From contig NZ_CP082944.1 of the NCBI RefSeq assembly GCF_019933155.2, positions 1,738,001-1,802,000 on the forward strand: a stretch of DNA of 64,000 nt, in the 5' to 3' direction. The notes beneath the pieces were generated by a model. The model was not told the DNA's origin. It was given only the letters and a program-made list of their open reading frames with translations, and made no database searches. This document shows positions 41,877 through 50,671 of this stretch, in pieces. This stretch comes from Metabacillus dongyingensis. GTDB lineage: Bacteria > Bacillota > Bacilli > Bacillales > Bacillaceae. The position numbers were made by a program, and so were the translations under genes. Position 1 is the first letter of the stretch. Each line of letters opens with the position of its first letter.

Positions 41877-42134
41877 TTGACTGCTGAGTGGATAGGAGGA
41901 ATAGCCTGCCAAAAATTGATTCAGCTCATTGATATACTCCTCTGTGAATAAAGAGGTCACATCACCGAAGCGATCCTGATTTGTTTCATAAGCACATATA
42001 AAAAGAAGCTTTTTATCAGGAATTGAAAGGCGTGCGAAAAAGAGCTGTTCATGCTTTGGTTCAAGTGTATTTAGGAAGTAAATGTCTTGATTATGCTGAT
42101 TTCTTCGGAATGCTGCCGGCCGAATGTGTTTCAC
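41868..42134 (-). CDS. Hypothetical small protein
   Basis: An 88-residue soluble protein starting with GTG 42134 (a GGGAG lies 11 bases upstream). Recognisable only as a compact alpha/beta peptide (QDIYFLNTLEPKHEQLFFAR, KKLLFICAYETNQDRFGD, YINELNQFLAGY). I do not recognise the family. It converges on and slightly overlaps the small tnrA-linked gene. Confidence 0.55.
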   Translation of the reverse strand: MKHIRPAAFRRNQHNQDIYFLNTLEPKHEQLFFARLSIPDKKLLFICAYETNQDRFGDVTSLFTEEYINELNQFLAGYSSYPLSSQSG

Positions 42135-42286
42135 TGTTTCATCATCTCCCAGAGCGTTTTAGAAACTAGTGTCGACCATTTACAGATTTTTAACACATGT
42201 TAGTGAAATTTTACACGGTCTTAATTGAAGAACAACATTTAACGGGTAGAGTGAAGTGAGGACAAATGGAAAGGGGAAATGAGAAA

Positions 42287-42472
42287 ATGAGTAAATTATT
42301 TCAAAAAGCATTGGAAGATCAAAGAGCCTTTTACTGCAAGAAACTATTATCTCTTGGCATCTATAATCAAGAAGTTTTGAGCAGCATGACGCTGTCAGAA
42401 TTAAAAAAGGAATATCATTATTTTTTTAACAATATCCCTTTAATCAAGCTTTCACATAAAAAGTCTGTATAA
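42287..42472 (+). CDS. FbpA-like small basic protein
   Basis: A 61-residue basic protein: SKLFQKALEDQRAFYCKKLL, SLGIYNQEVL, LTLSELKKEY-like MTLSELKKEYHYFF. This is the pattern of the Fur-regulated basic protein FbpA family, thought to assist the iron-sparing sRNA FsrA. I chose ATG 42287 (AAAGGGG upstream); ATG 42266 is an in-frame alternative with GTGAGGA. No convincing Fur box is visible upstream, so iron control is not shown here. Confidence 0.6.
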   Translation: MSKLFQKALEDQRAFYCKKLLSLGIYNQEVLSSMTLSELKKEYHYFFNNIPLIKLSHKKSV

Positions 42473-42473
42473 G

Positions 42474-42650
42474 CCTGAGTTCAAAGTGCTTATAAAGATA
42501 GCCGTTCAGTCTGCATGTGACCTTGTCTTTATTGGGGCTAGGAGGAACTTTTTCGGAGGCAGATTAATCTCGTGCCTGCTGTTTTCGATAAATTCAATAA
42601 ATAGGTAAGCCTCGGTTCAAAGTCGAGTTCTTCTCCGGCTTTTTTTCTTG
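42474..42650 (+). other. Possible structured RNA upstream of mobA
   Basis: The 516-base gap between the FbpA-like gene and mobA begins with a stretch that could fold: TAGCC/GGCTA pairing (about 42502/42535), a hairpin AGGCA...TGCCT (about 42557-42582), a CTCG-GTTCAAAGT-CGAG hairpin (about 42614-42630) and a GGC-TTTTTTT end near 42645. AAGCCTGAGTTCAAAGT at its start is repeated as AAGCCTCGGTTCAAAGT about 135 bases later. It matches no riboswitch I know, including the Moco motif. The remaining 340 bases up to mobA show nothing. Confidence 0.35.
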
Positions 42651-42988
42651 CGGGAAAAAGGCATCACTATATTCTGCACTGCGAATATGATCTAGGCAGC
42701 TTCAGCGTATCCTATCCTTGCTGTTTATTGTAAATCCATCTTTATTCCCCTCAATAAAATGCCTTCACTAATCTGCAAAAATCAATTTTTCCTTCATATT
42801 TAAATAAAGCGAACAATACAGTCGTTATAATTGGGGTGACTTTCCAAGGCAGCAACCCATGAATTATTCTTTATCATCATTATCGAATTATTTCTTCCAC
42901 ATTCTTCTGCGTCATTTCGCTTGAAGAAAATAGCCTCCCTTTATCATTGTGTGTTAAGATAATGAAAAGATATGAAGGCAGGAGCTAA

Positions 42989-43594
42989 ATGGGTATGAAA
43001 CTTGCAGGTATCGTTTTAGCCGGCGGGCAATCACGCCGGTTTGGGTCAGATAAAGCCCTGGAACCTTATAAAAACAGCACTTTTTTAGAGCTTGCACTAA
43101 ATAATTTGAAAGCGGTAACAGACGTTGTGGCAGTCATCGGACGAACGGATTATTCTGCTGAAAACGTTCAATTTATCAGAGATCATGCAAAATACAGGGG
43201 AATGGGCCCTCTCGCTGGACTCTATACAGCAATGAAAGAGGTTCAGGCAGAATGGTATCTTGTACTGGCATGCGATATGCCGCTTATTGATCAGGATATT
43301 CTGTCAGCTCTGCTATCTGGCATAAATGAAAAACAGCCTGCTGTTATTCCTGTCATTGATGGAAAATATCATCCTCTCTGTGCCTTGTATCATTGCACTG
43401 TTTTACCTGAAATTGAGAGATTATTAGATCTCAGAGAATTAAAAATGATGACTCTGATGGACCAGTTAAATCCCGTCTATTTAAATGAATCGAATTTTAA
43501 GAATTCCGGCCGTTTTGCCAATATGAATCGAAGAGAAGATTTAATGATTTTAGGAGAGCAGTCACATAAAAAGTCAAATCCAGGAATGGGGTAA
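42989..43594 (+). CDS. mobA: Molybdenum cofactor guanylyltransferase MobA
   Basis: A 201-residue nucleotidyltransferase that attaches GMP from GTP to molybdopterin. It shows the nucleotide-binding LAGGQSRRFGSDKAL, then GPLAGLYTAM and the metal-binding LACDMPLID. AGGAG lies close to ATG 42989; ATG 42995 is an alternative. No other molybdenum cofactor gene is in the window. Length typical. Confidence 0.92.
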   Translation: MGMKLAGIVLAGGQSRRFGSDKALEPYKNSTFLELALNNLKAVTDVVAVIGRTDYSAENVQFIRDHAKYRGMGPLAGLYTAMKEVQAEWYLVLACDMPLIDQDILSALLSGINEKQPAVIPVIDGKYHPLCALYHCTVLPEIERLLDLRELKMMTLMDQLNPVYLNESNFKNSGRFANMNRREDLMILGEQSHKKSNPGMG

Positions 43595-43788
43595 TCTTGG
43601 GACTGAATGAATCCTCAGGTCTGTCCAAATTTAGAAATTCAGTAATTATAGGCCCTGTTGAATCCTATGAATCTGGTAAATCAATTAAGAAACTACTTCA
43701 AAAAACACAGGATTGATAGTAGAATAAACAGTATAACTGTGTGAATATTAAGACATTTTAAGAATGTTAAAGTAAGAGGGCGATGAGA

Positions 43789-44247
43789 ATGATGTCTTAT
43801 ACAGATGAAGAACTTGAACTTGCACTGAATTTATTTAAAACGTTTGCAAGAGCTTTTAAAAGCGTGTCAGAGCACTCCATTCGCGACAGCAAAGAACATG
43901 GCTTTAATCCGACGGAGTTTTCAGTGCTTGAACTGCTTTACACGAAGGGCCCGCAAAAGCTTCAGCAAATCGGTTCAAGACTGCTGCTTGTAAGCGGCAA
44001 TGTCACCTACGTGATTGATAAGCTTGAAAAAAATGAATTTATTTACCGTGAACAAGACCCTAAAGATAAACGGTCTGTCTATGCTAAGCTGACTGAAAAA
44101 GGACAAACCTACCTGGACGAAATCTATCCGATTCACACGCTAAGAATGGCTCGCGCATTTTCTGGACTATCAACAGAGGAACAGCACCAGCTCATGGCCT
44201 TGCTGAAAAAAGCAGGCGTTCATAGCCAGCATTTATTATTTCGTTAA
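43789..44247 (+). CDS. ykoM: MarR family regulator (YkoM-like)
   Basis: A 152-residue MarR-type winged-helix regulator: FNPTEFSVLELLYTKGPQKL, LLLVSGNVTYVIDKLEKN and the wing REQDPKDKRSVYAKLT. No Cys of the OhrR type. ATG 43789 is spaced correctly from AGAGGG; ATG 43783 is too close. In B. subtilis ykoM follows tnrA, and the same order is seen here, hence the symbol; the ligand and targets are unknown. Confidence 0.8.
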   Translation: MMSYTDEELELALNLFKTFARAFKSVSEHSIRDSKEHGFNPTEFSVLELLYTKGPQKLQQIGSRLLLVSGNVTYVIDKLEKNEFIYREQDPKDKRSVYAKLTEKGQTYLDEIYPIHTLRMARAFSGLSTEEQHQLMALLKKAGVHSQHLLFR

Positions 44248-44274
44248 AATCCCGCTGATGACGGGATTTTTTTT
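44247..44274 (+). terminator. Intrinsic terminator
   Basis: AAATCCCG and CGGGATTT around a seven-base loop, then five T. It ends the MarR gene. Confidence 0.92.
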
Positions 44275-44411
44275 GGATTTTATGAGAATGCATATTCGGG
44301 TTCGGGGAGTTCATTGTGTTTTCAGTTGATCAATAAATTCATGCTATAAAAACGCCTTGCAGCAGAGGATGCCAGGTGTTGAAAATTGGTCATAAGTTAA
44401 AAGAATGCCGA

Positions 44412-45257
44412 TTAATCATGGCAGTCTTTTTTATTTTTTCTATTCTTTTTTTGCAAGAAAGAAATCCATACAAGACTGCTTACTCCCGCAAAAAATAAGT
44501 GAAGCGCTGCAAATGAAAAAAAACCTTGAAACGATATAATAAAGTCTTCCTGAAGCAGGAGAAGCTGAACAATCAGCAAGCCTCCGAATAAGAAGGCTTT
44601 ATATGATTTTTTTTTCAAGATTGTTATAAATGAATAAATTAAGCTTGCAAAGCTAAAAAAGAGGGAGTTGCCTGCGATATGATCCCTTGCTGCATCCGAA
44701 AACCAGCCAGGCTGAAAATGATACATGGAGAGAGGAACGGTTGCTGCCCATGTCAGGGAAAGGGAAATAGATACATTTATTAAGTAGAGGGATACCATTT
44801 TTTCAAGGAGGTTCCCTTTTTTTAACAATCTGTACCACACGGAAGAAATATAAAAAGCAACCGGAAGGAAAAAGGTTGTAAAATAAGTTTTCCACCAGTG
44901 GTGCTCGTATATTTCTAATTGTAAAAACAGGACTTCTATAGCGGATATGCAAAAACTGGCCAGCAGCATGACCGGAACACTTAATCTGTAAAAGGCGATG
45001 ACGACAGCGGTCATCGGCACAATCATAAATTGGCTGAAAAGCGAGCCAAATGTGCTGTCGAAGAAGGGGTCTGCGAAAACCTCAGGCTTATACATGTATG
45101 AATGTAAAAAAACAAAAATGAGAATTTCAAACAGGTATGCAAGACCTGCATTGAATAACCATAAAGGAATCAGCATGTTCCGGTCTTTTTTTGCGGCTGC
45201 AGCGGCAAGGAACAGGCTTATAATAAACAGCAGGAAAAACCAAGTGAAATTAGTCAT
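44412..45257 (-). CDS. Multi-helix membrane protein (CBO0543-like)
   Basis: A 281-residue membrane protein with about eight hydrophobic helices, starting TNFTWFFLLFIISLFLAAAA. The segment FLQLEIYEHHWWKTYFTTFF with a His-His-Trp-Trp motif in mid-protein is reminiscent of the CBO0543 family found in spore formers. Function unknown. The 337-base gap beyond its start holds only a 75-codon TTG frame without a ribosome site. Confidence 0.65.
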   Translation of the reverse strand: MTNFTWFFLLFIISLFLAAAAAKKDRNMLIPLWLFNAGLAYLFEILIFVFLHSYMYKPEVFADPFFDSTFGSLFSQFMIVPMTAVVIAFYRLSVPVMLLASFCISAIEVLFLQLEIYEHHWWKTYFTTFFLPVAFYISSVWYRLLKKGNLLEKMVSLYLINVSISLSLTWAATVPLSMYHFQPGWFSDAARDHIAGNSLFFSFASLIYSFITILKKKSYKAFLFGGLLIVQLLLLQEDFIISFQGFFSFAALHLFFAGVSSLVWISFLQKKNRKNKKDCHD

Positions 45258-45594
45258 AGGTGGGCTCCAAATATGTAAGGGTATGGTTTATTTTTGACCG
45301 CTGCCTCCCGAATTATGCCTTGGGCTTTTTTCTGCTTGGCTGTCTTCCGAATACAAAAGAATGATTCATCACAAGGGAGTTTGAGTTTTTGAAATTTTGA
45401 TTTTACCCGACGATGCCATACAAGAAACGGTCGTTCTGGTGAAACAGATTACAAAGCTTGTAAAAGAGATAGATGACAATAAATATGTTCAGGGTGTTCC
45501 GAATTGGATCACCCTTACGTATTTGGTTTGCCCTGGTTACTTGCCGGAGCAAGTTTGCTGTCTTGTTTCCTTTGATCGCCAAATGAAAGAGGTG

Positions 45595-47433
45595 TTACTG
45601 CTTATTTTTCTCTATAAAATCTAACACCTGCTGAATCACTTCGTCCTGAGGTGAAGAGAAGTAATCTTGAAATGGGCAGCCCTTTTTAATCCGCTCTGCT
45701 ACATAATCCATAGTAAACTGATTAACCTTCAAATCTTGCACCACTTCATCCCAGAATAAAGGGGCCGCTGCATATGCATCTTCGGGATTCCCTCTGACAG
45801 AATAGGGCGCAATGATTGTTTTTCCTTCAGCATGTTGAATGTAGTCGACATACAGCCGGTTTCCGCGGTTCTTTTTGAGCCGTTCGATCGTATACATTTC
45901 TGGGTATGCATTCACTAAATATGCAGCAATAAAGGATGTAAACTTTTTTGTCTGGTCATATGAAAACCGATTATTGGTAATGGGAATATGAATTTGAATT
46001 CCTTTTCCGCCTGATAATTTTGGGAATGAAGCAAGTCCGAATGAGTCAAAGAGTTTGCGCATTTCGAGCGCTGCTGAGACAGCCATGTGAAAATCAGCCC
46101 TCGATGGCGGATCTAAATCAAAGACAATTTCATTCGGACAGGAAGAATCATAAGTCTGGAAAGGAATATGAAATTCCAGGGAAAGCTGATTTCCAAGCCA
46201 GATCAAAGTTGAGATGTCGTTGCACAAGATATAGTCAATTCCATCCTGCTTTGCGGTTTCCACAAACTCAGGCGCATAATCCGGACAATTTTTTTGATAA
46301 AAGGCTTCATCAGAGGTTCCGTGCGGATATCGAATAACCGTGAGAGATTTATTTTTCAAGAAAGGAAGCATATAGTCAGAAACCTCCACTAAATAAGCAA
46401 GATAGTCAGTTTTTGTCCGCAGTGGATTTTCCCACAGCGGTTTATCAGGGTGTGTGATCTGAACTTCTTCGTGAAATGAAACAGCCTTCAGCTTCAGCTG
46501 CTCCCAGGTGCATTCATGCGGGGACAGGTCGAACCTGAAAGCAGAAAAAGAGGGCTCACGCAGCTGATTTTTATAGAGCTCCAAAAATTGCAGCTCTACG
46601 CAGATCGCAGGGGAAATCGTGATCCATTGTGAATCCTCGCTCTCCTTATTTTCCTTTAGAATCCTAATTAAAGAGTCTCGGTCAGATCCCTCCAGCCCAT
46701 GAGAAAAAACACCCGTGTCTATCACATTCTCTCCTTTGAAAACACCCGCTTTAAAATACCCATTCTTCTTGTCATATCCTATAATGAAAAACAAAGCATA
46801 TTTGTAATTTTTTATTTTCAGCCAGGATTTCGTGCGCACTCCGGCCTCCCACTTGCTTTTATTTTCTTTTGCAATCATGCCTTCCGCGTCTAATGCTCGA
46901 ATGCCGCTCCATAAAGCCTCATGGCCCGCAAAGGAAGGAACGTATTGGATGAGCTGATTGCTTTTACGTGGTTCAAGAGGCAGTCCGCATGATGAAGCGA
47001 TGTTAGACAAGAGCGTTTTTCGTGAAAGATAGTCAAGAAAAGCTGTTTTTTCCTGTTTGCATTCAAGAAGGTCAAAGATTAAATACTGACATGGATTTGT
47101 TTCTGCCTCTTGATTGATCTTGTCTTTTGCCCTCAGCCTTCCGCGCTGCTGAATGACTTCAAAGGATGCTTTATATGGATTTTTTAATGAGACAAGCTCG
47201 CCGTCAAATATGCACGGCATAAAATCTTTCAGCCTGTCAAAGATAGATTGGACAGCGTTCATGATTTCGGGGAAAAGAGCACCTAAATCTTTCCCATTTC
47301 GGCTTGTAAACGTGATGCCTTCTTCTGAAATGGACAAAATTGCCCTGAATCCATCATATTTGACTTCATAGCTCCACTTTTCTCCTTCAGGTATTCCGGC
47401 TGAAAGTGTTGGAAGCATTGGTTTAACATACAT
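45595..47433 (-). CDS. ligD: ATP-dependent DNA ligase D (NHEJ)
   Basis: A 612-residue bacterial NHEJ enzyme with the Bacillus domain order: N-terminal ATP-dependent ligase (nucleotidylated Lys in YEVKYDGFRA, then DGELVS and EGMIAK; OB domain to about 310) and C-terminal archaeo-eukaryotic-primase-type polymerase (about 325-600, DKPLWENP, metal-binding VFDLDPPS, GGKGIQIHIP). No phosphoesterase domain, as in B. subtilis YkoU (611 residues). It joins double-strand breaks with Ku, important in spores. It is separated from ku by an opposing HAD gene. Confidence 0.95.
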   Translation of the reverse strand: MYVKPMLPTLSAGIPEGEKWSYEVKYDGFRAILSISEEGITFTSRNGKDLGALFPEIMNAVQSIFDRLKDFMPCIFDGELVSLKNPYKASFEVIQQRGRLRAKDKINQEAETNPCQYLIFDLLECKQEKTAFLDYLSRKTLLSNIASSCGLPLEPRKSNQLIQYVPSFAGHEALWSGIRALDAEGMIAKENKSKWEAGVRTKSWLKIKNYKYALFFIIGYDKKNGYFKAGVFKGENVIDTGVFSHGLEGSDRDSLIRILKENKESEDSQWITISPAICVELQFLELYKNQLREPSFSAFRFDLSPHECTWEQLKLKAVSFHEEVQITHPDKPLWENPLRTKTDYLAYLVEVSDYMLPFLKNKSLTVIRYPHGTSDEAFYQKNCPDYAPEFVETAKQDGIDYILCNDISTLIWLGNQLSLEFHIPFQTYDSSCPNEIVFDLDPPSRADFHMAVSAALEMRKLFDSFGLASFPKLSGGKGIQIHIPITNNRFSYDQTKKFTSFIAAYLVNAYPEMYTIERLKKNRGNRLYVDYIQHAEGKTIIAPYSVRGNPEDAYAAAPLFWDEVVQDLKVNQFTMDYVAERIKKGCPFQDYFSSPQDEVIQQVLDFIEKNKQ

Positions 47434-47509
47434 GGCAATCGTCCTTTTTCATTCTTTTTTACTTACTATTTCTCATACCGATTCTATTTATGAAAGGGAG
47501 CGTTTCAAC

Positions 47510-48043
47510 TTGAATAAAGCAGTTTTTCTAGACCGCGACGGCGTCATAAATGAAGTTTTGTCTGACCGTGTCAAATTCGTCAATCATCCATCTCAGCTAT
47601 ATCTTTTAGAAGGGGCAGCAAAGGCTGTAAGCCTTCTCTATAATAAAGGGTTTACTATTTTTGTCGTGACGAATCAGGGAGGTGTGGGGCTTGGATATAT
47701 GAAGGAGGAGATGCTGCAGAGGATTCATCAAAAGATGATGAAGGAAATTGAACAAGAAGGCGGCCGCATACATGAGGTTGCTTATTGCGCTCATGCTCCG
47801 TACGCCGGCTGCAGCTGCAGAAAACCCGAGCCTGGCATGATTACAACACTTGCTGAGAAATATGAGATCAATTTAGAACACTGTTACATGATCGGCGACC
47901 GTGATGTCGATATCCTCGCAGGGAAAAGCGCTGGTGCAAAAACAATTTTAATCGGTTCAGCTGATCACGGTGCGGATTATTGTTTTGATACGCTTCTTGA
48001 AGCGGCTTGTTGGATCATAAAGAAAGAAGAAAACCCCGTTTGA
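47510..48043 (+). CDS. HAD-IIIA phosphatase (GmhB-like)
   Basis: A 177-residue HAD hydrolase: catalytic Asp pair in FLDRDGVINEV, Thr in VVTNQGGVG, zinc-binding loop AHAPYAGCSCRKPEPGM, and IGDRDVDILAGKSAG. The Cys/His loop is the mark of D-glycero-D-manno-heptose 1,7-bisphosphate 7-phosphatases and histidinol-phosphatase relatives. TTG 47510 behind AAGGGAG starts the protein at the conserved core; the longer frame from 47432 lacks support. It lies on the opposite strand between ligD and ku. Confidence 0.86.
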   Translation: MNKAVFLDRDGVINEVLSDRVKFVNHPSQLYLLEGAAKAVSLLYNKGFTIFVVTNQGGVGLGYMKEEMLQRIHQKMMKEIEQEGGRIHEVAYCAHAPYAGCSCRKPEPGMITTLAEKYEINLEHCYMIGDRDVDILAGKSAGAKTILIGSADHGADYCFDTLLEAACWIIKKEENPV

Positions 48044-48065
48044 CCTGACGAGGGTTTCTTTATGA

Positions 48066-48923
48066 CTACGCTTTTTTGCGGGCGGTTTTCGTTTTTTTCT
48101 GCGCTTTGGCAGTCTCAGTTTTTTTGGGAGCAGTCTCTTTTTTTGCAGGCTTTTCTTTTGAGCGGTCAATGCTTGCCTGCAAAGCACTCATTAAGTCAAC
48201 GACATTTTCACGCGGCGCATCAGCCGGTGTTTTCCCTTCGTTTTGGCCTGCTTTCTTTTGAATGAGGCCAAGAAGTGCTTCCCGGTAGTCATCTTTGTAA
48301 GTTTCAGGGTTAAAGGTTGTTGTTAGTTGATCAATCAGCATAATCGCTGTTTCAAGCTCTTTTTCACCAAGCACTGTTTTTTCAGGAACACTTGGAACAT
48401 CAGAAGTATTCCGGACTTCATCCGGATAATGAATGGTTTCCATTACAATTGTGTTTTGATACACACGGAGAACAGCCAGCTGCTGCTTAGAGCGGATGGT
48501 CATTTCGGCAACTCCGATTTTTCCTGATTTTAAAAGGGCTTCACGAAGCAGCGAATAGGCTTTTCCTCCATTTTCTCCAGGGCCGACAAAATATGATCGG
48601 TTAAAATAGATGGGATCGATTTCTTCCAAGTTTACAAAATCGATAATTTCGACTGCTTTATCTTCATGCTCTTGTTTAAGCTGTTTCAATTCTTCCTCAT
48701 CTAAAATGACAAACTTCCCCTTCACATATTCATAGCCTTTGACAATATCGTCATTCCCGACTGTTTCATCACAGTTGGGACATTTTTTTTCATATTGAAT
48801 GGGGGTATGACATTTACTGTGCAAATTTCTGAGCTTTACATCTTTATCTTCAGTTGCTGCATATAATTTGATTGGGATATTCACCAGTCCGAAGCTGATG
48901 GAGCCTTTCCACATTGTGTGCAT
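48066..48923 (-). CDS. ku: Ku homologue (NHEJ DNA-end binding)
   Basis: A 285-residue bacterial Ku: HTMWKGSISFGLVNIPIKLY, KCHTPIQYEKKCPNC, FNRSYFVGPGENGGKAY and the dimer core AVLRVYQNTIVMETIHYPDE. The C-terminus is a Lys/Ala-rich tail (KKETAPKKTETAKAQKKTKT), a DNA-binding extension. It forms a homodimer ring on DNA ends and recruits LigD, encoded about 630 bases downstream on the same strand. Corresponds to B. subtilis YkoV. Confidence 0.95.
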   Translation of the reverse strand: MHTMWKGSISFGLVNIPIKLYAATEDKDVKLRNLHSKCHTPIQYEKKCPNCDETVGNDDIVKGYEYVKGKFVILDEEELKQLKQEHEDKAVEIIDFVNLEEIDPIYFNRSYFVGPGENGGKAYSLLREALLKSGKIGVAEMTIRSKQQLAVLRVYQNTIVMETIHYPDEVRNTSDVPSVPEKTVLGEKELETAIMLIDQLTTTFNPETYKDDYREALLGLIQKKAGQNEGKTPADAPRENVVDLMSALQASIDRSKEKPAKKETAPKKTETAKAQKKTKTARKKA

Positions 48924-49133
48924 GATTTTTTTTTCCTGCTTTCCTTTTTTTCTTAGTTTCTGCTTTTACGCAGGGATGATGTACAGAAAAAAATGGTTTT
49001 AGCTAAAACTTTGTTAATTTTTTCAGTAAAAAACGATCGTATATTTAGATGCGTTTTTTAAGGTGAAAAGTTTATGATCTTTTTTTGTGGGAATATCTTT
49101 AGAAAATAGCGATGGCAAAAAGGAGGGGCTGCA

Positions 49134-50648
49134 ATGTCTCGAAATCAGTCTATGACCGTCCTGAACCCAGCTACATTAAACAGTGCTGAAAATATTGATG
49201 AAACGCCCATATATCAAATTCAGCAAATATATGAGCTTTCAAAATCAGCCTTTGACACATGGAAAGAAAAAAGTGTAAAGGAGCGGCTTTCCTTCATCCG
49301 GAAATTAAAAAACGTGATGTTCGACCGAATGGATGAAATCATTGAAGTGATAGCAAATGATACGGGTAAAGTGAAAGTAGAAGCTGTCACAGCGGATGTT
49401 ATGCCGGTTTTGGATGCGATTGCTTTTTTAGAAAAGACGGCGGAAAATAGTCTTGCTGCGCGCCGGGTGCAGACGCCGGCCACTTTCTGGGGAAAGAAAA
49501 GCTACATAGAATATATGGCAAGAGGCACTGTACTTGTCATTTCACCATGGAACTATCCGCTTCAGCTGGCGATGGTCCCGGTGCTGAATGCTCTTATTGC
49601 CGGCAATTCTGTTATCCTGAAACCATCCGAAGTTACGCCGTTAGTAGGGAAATACATTGAACATTTGTTTATGTTAGCTGAGTTTCCAAAAGGGCTTGTA
49701 CAAGTCGCCCATGGAGGCAAAGACGTAGGAGCTGCGCTTACTAGAGAAAAACCTGATTATATTTTTTTTACTGGATCTGCTGCGACGGGAAAAAAAATTC
49801 AGGAAGAAGCATCAAAAGCACTAATACCTACGACGCTTGAACTTGGAGGGAAAGATCCAATCCTTATTTTCGCAGATGCCAATCTGGACCGGGCTGCAAA
49901 AGGTGCAGCTTGGGGAGCTTTTACTAACAGCGGTCAAGTGTGCATGAGCTCTGAGCGAATTTACGTAGAACAAAGTATTTATGAAGAATTTCTTGAAAAA
50001 CTTCAAAGTGAAACGCTAATGCTCAAACAGGGTACAGACTTAAATGATGATATTGGATCCATGACTTACCGGGGCCAGATAGACGTTATGAAAGAACAAC
50101 TGGAAGAGGCAATTGCAGGAGGCGCCAGGTTAATTACCGGTTCAATTCCGCGTGATTGGGATTTGTCTCAGGGCCTTTTCATTCCGCCAACCATTGTCGT
50201 TGATGTTCACCAAAAAATGAAGCTAGTACAGGAAGAAACATTTGGTCCTGTTGTAACAGTCATGCCCTTTCAATCTGAGGAAGAGGCAATAGAACTTGCA
50301 AATGACTCCATCTACGGATTAAATGCCAGCGTTTGGAGCAAAGACTTAAAGAAAGCGAAACGTGTTGTTTCAAAGCTTGTTACCGGAAATGCGGTTATCA
50401 ATGATGTGATGATATCAGTTGTCAACCATCATCTTCCATTCGGCGGAGTGAAGCACAGCGGAATAGGAAAGTACCACGGTAAGCAGGGTTTACGTGTGTT
50501 TTGTCATGAAAAATCTGTTTTTCTTGATCGGGGAAAGAAAAATACAGAGATTCAATGGTATCCCTATCAGAATAAATATCCTAAAATCCGATCATTTCTA
50601 AAACTGCTGTTCAGGAAAAAATCAAAAAAAAGTAGCCGTACCTCTTGA
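49134..50648 (+). CDS. NAD(P)-dependent aldehyde dehydrogenase
   Basis: A 504-residue ALDH. Cofactor-binding ISPWNYPLQLAMVP and FTGSAATGKKI, catalytic Glu in LELGGKDPI, catalytic Cys in NSGQVCMSSERIY, and C-terminal HLPFGGVKHSGIGKYHG. It ends with a basic Lys/Arg-rich tail (LLFRKKSKKSSR) that may favour membrane association. AAAAGGAGGGG precedes ATG 49134. Similar to succinate-semialdehyde or broad-range ALDHs; substrate not evident. Confidence 0.9.
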   Translation: MSRNQSMTVLNPATLNSAENIDETPIYQIQQIYELSKSAFDTWKEKSVKERLSFIRKLKNVMFDRMDEIIEVIANDTGKVKVEAVTADVMPVLDAIAFLEKTAENSLAARRVQTPATFWGKKSYIEYMARGTVLVISPWNYPLQLAMVPVLNALIAGNSVILKPSEVTPLVGKYIEHLFMLAEFPKGLVQVAHGGKDVGAALTREKPDYIFFTGSAATGKKIQEEASKALIPTTLELGGKDPILIFADANLDRAAKGAAWGAFTNSGQVCMSSERIYVEQSIYEEFLEKLQSETLMLKQGTDLNDDIGSMTYRGQIDVMKEQLEEAIAGGARLITGSIPRDWDLSQGLFIPPTIVVDVHQKMKLVQEETFGPVVTVMPFQSEEEAIELANDSIYGLNASVWSKDLKKAKRVVSKLVTGNAVINDVMISVVNHHLPFGGVKHSGIGKYHGKQGLRVFCHEKSVFLDRGKKNTEIQWYPYQNKYPKIRSFLKLLFRKKSKKSSRTS

Positions 50649-50656
50649 GGCGGCTA
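50633..50656. terminator. Probable terminator between ALDH and uppP
   Basis: TAGCCG and CGGCTA flank an inner CCTC/GAGG pairing; the T-run is AATTTTT. It overlaps the ALDH stop and can serve both converging genes. Confidence 0.6.
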
Positions 50657-50671
50657 ATTTTTATGTTGAAT

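Noticed and set aside
42135..42286. Fur box before the FbpA-like gene
   Set aside because: No sequence resembling GATAATGATAATC-type repeats was found.
42473..42988. Molybdenum cofactor riboswitch upstream of mobA
   Set aside because: The conserved Moco core could not be found and the possible hairpins end far from the mobA start.
45397..45624. 75-codon frame starting with TTG between the membrane protein and ligD
   Set aside because: No ribosome site, and it runs into the ligD 3' end on the opposite strand. Composition is not clearly non-coding, so it is doubtful rather than excluded.
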